In this document: positions 62,999-64,000 of the stretch, in pieces
Numbering within the stretch: position 1 is the stretch's first letter
How the letters are laid out: each line of letters opens with the position of its first letter
NCBI RefSeq assembly: GCF_016864235.1
Contig: NZ_CP045732.1
Coordinates: 1,860,001-1,924,000, forward strand
DNA: 64,000 bases
Reading direction: 5' to 3'
DNA from: Legionella sp. MW5194
Lineage (GTDB): Bacteria; Pseudomonadota; Gammaproteobacteria; Legionellales; Legionellaceae
Position numbers and translations under genes: made by a program
Notes under the pieces: model-generated
Seen by the model: only the letters and a program-made list of their open reading frames with translations
Databases searched by the model: none
What the model was told of the DNA's origin: nothing

Positions 62999-64000
62999 AT
63001 GCTTACTAAATTTGATGCGCTTTGTAAAACCTTAAACATCGATTCGTCCGCCCCATCCATGGACAGCCTGAGTAAATTAATCCACTGGTGTGAAACCACA
63101 ATCAGTACTGATCAACAATTTGAAGGTGATCTTGGAGAACGTTTCGCCTCCTACAAAGCCTTGGCAACCGATTTTCTTGGCCATATACAACCCAATATCC
63201 AAGCGGAAAAATTGACAACACCAGTGCCTGCTTTCAAAGATTTAACCCCGCTGCAATTTCTGGTGGATAAAGGCCTCGATATTTATCTGAAAACCTTAAA
63301 GCCAAGCCCTGAGCAACTCAACAGCAAAACCAATTACACACTGCTCCAGTTAGCCGCTGCCCGCGGTAACCTCCACATGACAGAAAATTTGCTGTCATTA
63401 GGGGCCAACCCACAGGAAAAGACACCCAACGGTCATTCGATTTTATTCGATGCCTTAATGCTACCCATCAATTCCGATGAAAAAATGAAGCAAAAAAAGC
63501 AGGCCATTTATTCACTGTTACGTCAACAGGATAAAACCCCGTTGCAAGAACGCAATGAATCGGGTGATTCGGTTTTACACCTCATGTCTCAATTTGGCTA
63601 TGACGAGTTGGTTAAAGAGACACTGACTCAAGCAAGGCAGCTTGCTTATGCCTCCAACAATTTATCGCATTTCCCCATTCATTCCGCCATATTAAGTGGG
63701 CAACATGGGTGCGTTAAATTGCTGCTCGCCGTGGAGGGTGTGGACGAATTAACCGATGACCAAGGACGTCATGCCTTGCATTATGCGGCTCAATACGGAG
63801 ACAAAGACATGGTTAAACAGTGTCTAAACTCCAAAACCCTGGATTCGGCTGACAGACAGGGCCAAACACCCTTAATCTTAGCCACCATCGCGCATAACCT
63901 CAATGCCATCAACGAGTTGCTTGCCTTTGGCGCTCAAATTAACCTGACGGATAATGAAAGTAGAAGCGCATTGCATTATGCGGTTGAATCCAATGATGTC
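62999..64000 (+). CDS. Ankyrin-repeat protein (partial, 3' end outside window)
   Basis: Starts MLTKFDALCKTLNIDSSAPS at an ATG with AGGAG 7-8 bases upstream. 334 residues are visible. After a helical N-terminal part (1-115), ankyrin units are clear: NYTLLQLAAARGNLHMTENL, SGDSVLHLMSQFGYDELVKE, HFPIHSAILSGQHGCVKLLL, GRHALHYAAQYGDKDMVKQC, GQTPLILATIAHNLNAINEL and SRSALHYAVESND at the edge. Ankyrin proteins in this genus are mostly Dot/Icm effectors. No catalytic domain is seen in the visible part. Confidence 0.9.
   Translation, partial: MLTKFDALCKTLNIDSSAPSMDSLSKLIHWCETTISTDQQFEGDLGERFASYKALATDFLGHIQPNIQAEKLTTPVPAFKDLTPLQFLVDKGLDIYLKTLKPSPEQLNSKTNYTLLQLAAARGNLHMTENLLSLGANPQEKTPNGHSILFDALMLPINSDEKMKQKKQAIYSLLRQQDKTPLQERNESGDSVLHLMSQFGYDELVKETLTQARQLAYASNNLSHFPIHSAILSGQHGCVKLLLAVEGVDELTDDQGRHALHYAAQYGDKDMVKQCLNSKTLDSADRQGQTPLILATIAHNLNAINELLAFGAQINLTDNESRSALHYAVESNDV

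Overview
The window looks like a chromosome segment of a Legionella-type gammaproteobacterium. The signs are an AT-rich genome, a phosphatidylcholine synthase, a very long NAD-dependent glutamate dehydrogenase of the 180-kDa class, the ruvB-ybgC-tolQRAB and rpsF-rpsR-DUF2232-rplI gene orders, a CsrA-related protein, and a dense cluster of proteins that resemble Dot/Icm effectors (ankyrin repeats, papain-like and kinase-like folds, acidic C-termini). Species cannot be named from the sequence alone.

Layout. 1-28.9 kb is mostly a conserved core: the Tol envelope operon with a partial S1/P1 nuclease, ruvB, an ECF sigma factor, sdhE/ygfX divergent from ygfZ, cytochrome b561, the giant glutamate dehydrogenase, an L,D-transpeptidase, a semialdehyde dehydrogenase, pcs, a small exported/membrane/thioredoxin group, the S6-S18-L9 operon, a second L,D-transpeptidase and a fadI-fadJ beta-oxidation pair. 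Two unknown proteins (20.5-23.3 kb; the first has a PmrA-like box upstream), a CsrA-like protein lacking the usual N-terminal RNA-binding motif and a PAP2 membrane enzyme interrupt it.

29.0-47.3 kb is a layered mobile region that begins at tRNA-Ser/tRNA-Arg. The 3' half of tRNA-Arg and about 410 bp beyond it, including a frameshifted integrase remnant, is repeated 5.4 kb downstream, where an ISL3-family element has later landed with an exact 8-bp target duplication. The region holds a complete IS256-family element, an intact and a decayed IS3-family element, a chimeric IS256/integrase remnant, a HicAB toxin-antitoxin pair, two adjacent genes for possible permuted papain-like proteins, a three-gene ABC exporter, and an unusual fusion of a fatty-acid hydroxylase to an acyl desaturase. 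A decayed second copy of that fusion lies 15 kb away.

47.5-64 kb starts with a three-gene operon (REC-GGDEF-EAL, PAP2/haloperoxidase-like enzyme, histidine kinase), probably a c-di-GMP two-component circuit. It continues into a cluster of candidate effectors: an unknown acidic-tailed protein, two proteins with possible Cys-His(-Asp) active sites plus ankyrin-like C-termini, an unknown protein on the other strand, a DUF6624-like exported protein, a 1024-residue protein with a kinase-like core followed by eleven perfect-length 20-residue repeats, and an ankyrin protein running off the end. Assignments rest on reading motifs by eye. No database search was possible.
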